Positions 63,022-64,000 of a stretch of DNA of 64,000 bases are shown here, piece by piece; positions within the stretch are counted from its first letter, which is position 1, and every line of letters starts with the position of its first letter. The stretch is from CAZICM01 sp964537685 (GTDB lineage Bacteria; Myxococcota_A; Polyangia; Polyangiales; Polyangiaceae). The stretch covers positions 47,470 through 111,469 of the forward strand of contig CAZICM010000032.1 in assembly GCA_964537685.1 (NCBI GenBank). Reading direction: 5' to 3'. A program made the position numbers and the translations under genes. The notes beneath the pieces were generated by a model. That model saw only the letters and a list, made by a program, of their open reading frames with translations, was not told where the DNA came from and made no database searches.

Positions 63022-63558
63022 CCTCCTTATACCCCGCTAATACCTGTCTATAGTCACTCCCCGCCATATCGCGCACATCCACCAGAACCTACCTCAAAGG
63101 CGGTCCGACCTCGCTATTGATACATCGGGCCGCGCGGGGATAATTCTGTCTTAGGGATGATAATCGTTCCTATCGGTGTGCAGTATTGAGCCAAGAAACA
63201 CGAGATGGGGTTGTCTATTTGGGGTTCAAGTCAAGTTAGGGGTGGCTTTGCGGTGCGTATCATCGTGGAAGCCCGCTCTGGACTTGGTTTGGGTGCCGTT
63301 TCCAGGGTTGCCGGTACGCTTGGACTCGCCATGGATGCAAGACAAAATTGACTTGTACACGCGGTGATGAAAAAGGTTTGGAACTTTGATTTCCATCCGC
63401 TGTCAACGCGGAGGTCACTCAGATTTTCGATAGCCTTGACGGCTTTGAACCGGTTGACCAGCCGCTCTTCGGGGCGGTACACTGCTGCTGAAACTGAAGC
63501 CCAAGGCCGATATCAGCAGTATATGCAGACAATAATTGCAGGAATGAAGGAGATGAGC
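63022..63558. other. 537-base stretch without recognised gene
   Basis: Separates the TPR lipoprotein from the small secreted protein. The reading frame open from 63364 has no ribosome site or family pattern before the ATG at 63559 and is not accepted. No hairpin or tandem repeat was noticed. It may carry a promoter for the following genes. Confidence 0.35.
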
Positions 63559-63831
63559 ATGAAAAGGTCAACCCGTTGGGGCGTTGCAATGATTTCGGGG
63601 ATTGCTGTGACCTTGATCGCGTCGATGGCGTTCGCTCAAGCGAAATCTTCGGGCGGCGGGAAAAAAGACGAAGGTTACGGTTATGAGTTCTCCGATGATC
63701 CGCTCAGCGCAGGCGGTTTTGGTCCGAACGACGCGACGATTCGCGTTCGCCCGGGTCCAGTTCGTCAAACGCTGATTCGTCCCCGCACCTCGTTCGTGCC
63801 AGAGATGCTCAAGTCAGTCGAAAATCTGTAA
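63559..63831 (+). CDS. Small exported protein, GltF-position
   Basis: 90 residues from the ATG at 63559, supported by AAGGAG 7-8 bases upstream; earlier in-frame ATGs (63544, 63553) lack such spacing. Signal peptide ends MAFAQ. The mature part is strikingly ordered in composition: KKDEGYGYEFSDDPLSAGGF then GPNDATIRVRPGPVRQTL and ending FVPEMLKSVENL. The family is unassigned. Its place after the AglT-like gene and before a gene that starts like an FHA protein corresponds to gltF in Myxococcus. Confidence 0.65.
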   Translation: MKRSTRWGVAMISGIAVTLIASMAFAQAKSSGGGKKDEGYGYEFSDDPLSAGGFGPNDATIRVRPGPVRQTLIRPRTSFVPEMLKSVENL

Positions 63832-63837
63832 GTTGTA

Positions 63838-63862
63838 GTGGCGGCGTGATAAGCGCCGCCAC
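63838..63862 (+). terminator. Hairpin after the small secreted gene
   Basis: GTGGCGGCG (63838-63846) pairs perfectly with CGCCGCCAC (63854-63862) around the 7-base loop TGATAAG. The sequence after it is ACGTTTCCCTCTTGG then TTTTTTAT, so the T-run is displaced. Could attenuate rather than fully stop transcription into the next gene. Confidence 0.6.
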
Positions 63863-63949
63863 ACGTTTCCCTCTTGGTTTTTTATCGTAAAAGCAAGGGG
63901 TTTTTAATCCGCTTATGAATAGCGGGCGCAGACAGGGAAGGCTGTGACA

Positions 63950-64000
63950 ATGGAAGGCAAGCAGAAGACCGCTCTCACATTTTCGCTCTACCAAAACGAA
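63950..64000 (+). CDS. Start of a further gene (partial), possibly FHA/GltG-like
   Basis: The ATG at 63950 follows GGGAAGG and opens MEGKQKTALTFSLYQNE, still open at the window edge. The pattern ALTFSLYQ is like the first strand of an FHA domain, and in Myxococcus the gene after gltF encodes GltG, a membrane protein of the gliding machinery. Only 17 codons are seen, so this is a guess. Confidence 0.45.
   Translation, partial: MEGKQKTALTFSLYQNE

Noticed and set aside
1..64000. CRISPR arrays, tRNA or rRNA genes, insertion sequences, prophage
   Set aside because: No regular direct repeats with unique spacers, no cloverleaf or rRNA sequence, no transposase or integrase motifs were seen.

Overview
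The window looks like chromosome of a Myxococcota bacterium, probably on the Polyangia side. This is inference from gene content: eukaryote-like Ser/Thr kinases fused to other regulatory modules, many Cys-rich secreted or lipid-anchored proteins, myxobacterial-type outer-membrane barrels, and a run of TPR genes whose order resembles the Myxococcus gliding (glt) genes. There are no tRNA, rRNA or CRISPR loci, no recognisable insertion sequences, and the coding density is high.

Layout. 0-5.3 kb: lysine 5,6-aminomutase (kamD, kamE), then a convergent pair encoding a DUF4388/J-domain protein and a Ser/Thr kinase with an FGE-like C-terminus. 5.4-9.5 kb: a Cys-rich secreted protein, a Uma2-like protein, a gene-free stretch holding a degenerate 42-bp repeat array, and an unknown protein. 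9.5-15.7 kb: metG, an SDR dehydrogenase, a TonB-like protein and a polytopic membrane protein. 15.8-26.1 kb: a large aerobic terminal-oxidase locus (cupredoxin-like lipoprotein, haem A synthase, haem O synthase, DUF420, SCO1, oxidase subunits III, IV, II, I and a second III, and a dihaem cytochrome c lipoprotein). 26.2-28.5 kb: three unknown envelope proteins. 28.5-33.5 kb (minus): a tightly packed operon HAD phosphatase - cytochrome P450 - ATP-grasp half - phosphohistidine half of a split PEP-synthase-like enzyme. 33.7-39.1 kb: a MAPEG protein, a small membrane protein and a 1414-residue kinase/GAF/sigma-54 activator. 39.2-44.8 kb (minus): outer-membrane beta-barrel, 13-haem cytochrome c, a small helical protein, a lipoprotein with a CX4CH haem site, and a DUF3105 lipoprotein. 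44.9-55.3 kb: HEAT-repeat proteins, two barrels, ftsY, a HAMP protein, a YraN protein and a Cys-rich lipoprotein. 55.9-64 kb: three large TPR-type exported proteins, a small secreted protein and the first codons of a further gene.

How the genes work together. The oxidase locus carries structural subunits together with haem-A synthesis and copper delivery, so it looks self-sufficient. The 39.9-44.8 kb genes have the parts of an electron conduit across the outer membrane (barrel plus multihaem cytochrome plus lipoprotein cytochrome). The 55.9-64 kb genes, with the barrel pair at 45.8-47.8 kb, could form the outer-membrane/periplasmic part of a Glt-like gliding apparatus. The most unusual items are the split phosphotransferase/P450/HAD operon, the oxidase subunit I that lacks the K-channel lysine, and the dyad-containing 42-bp array. 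All functional calls come from reading motifs by eye; no database search was run.
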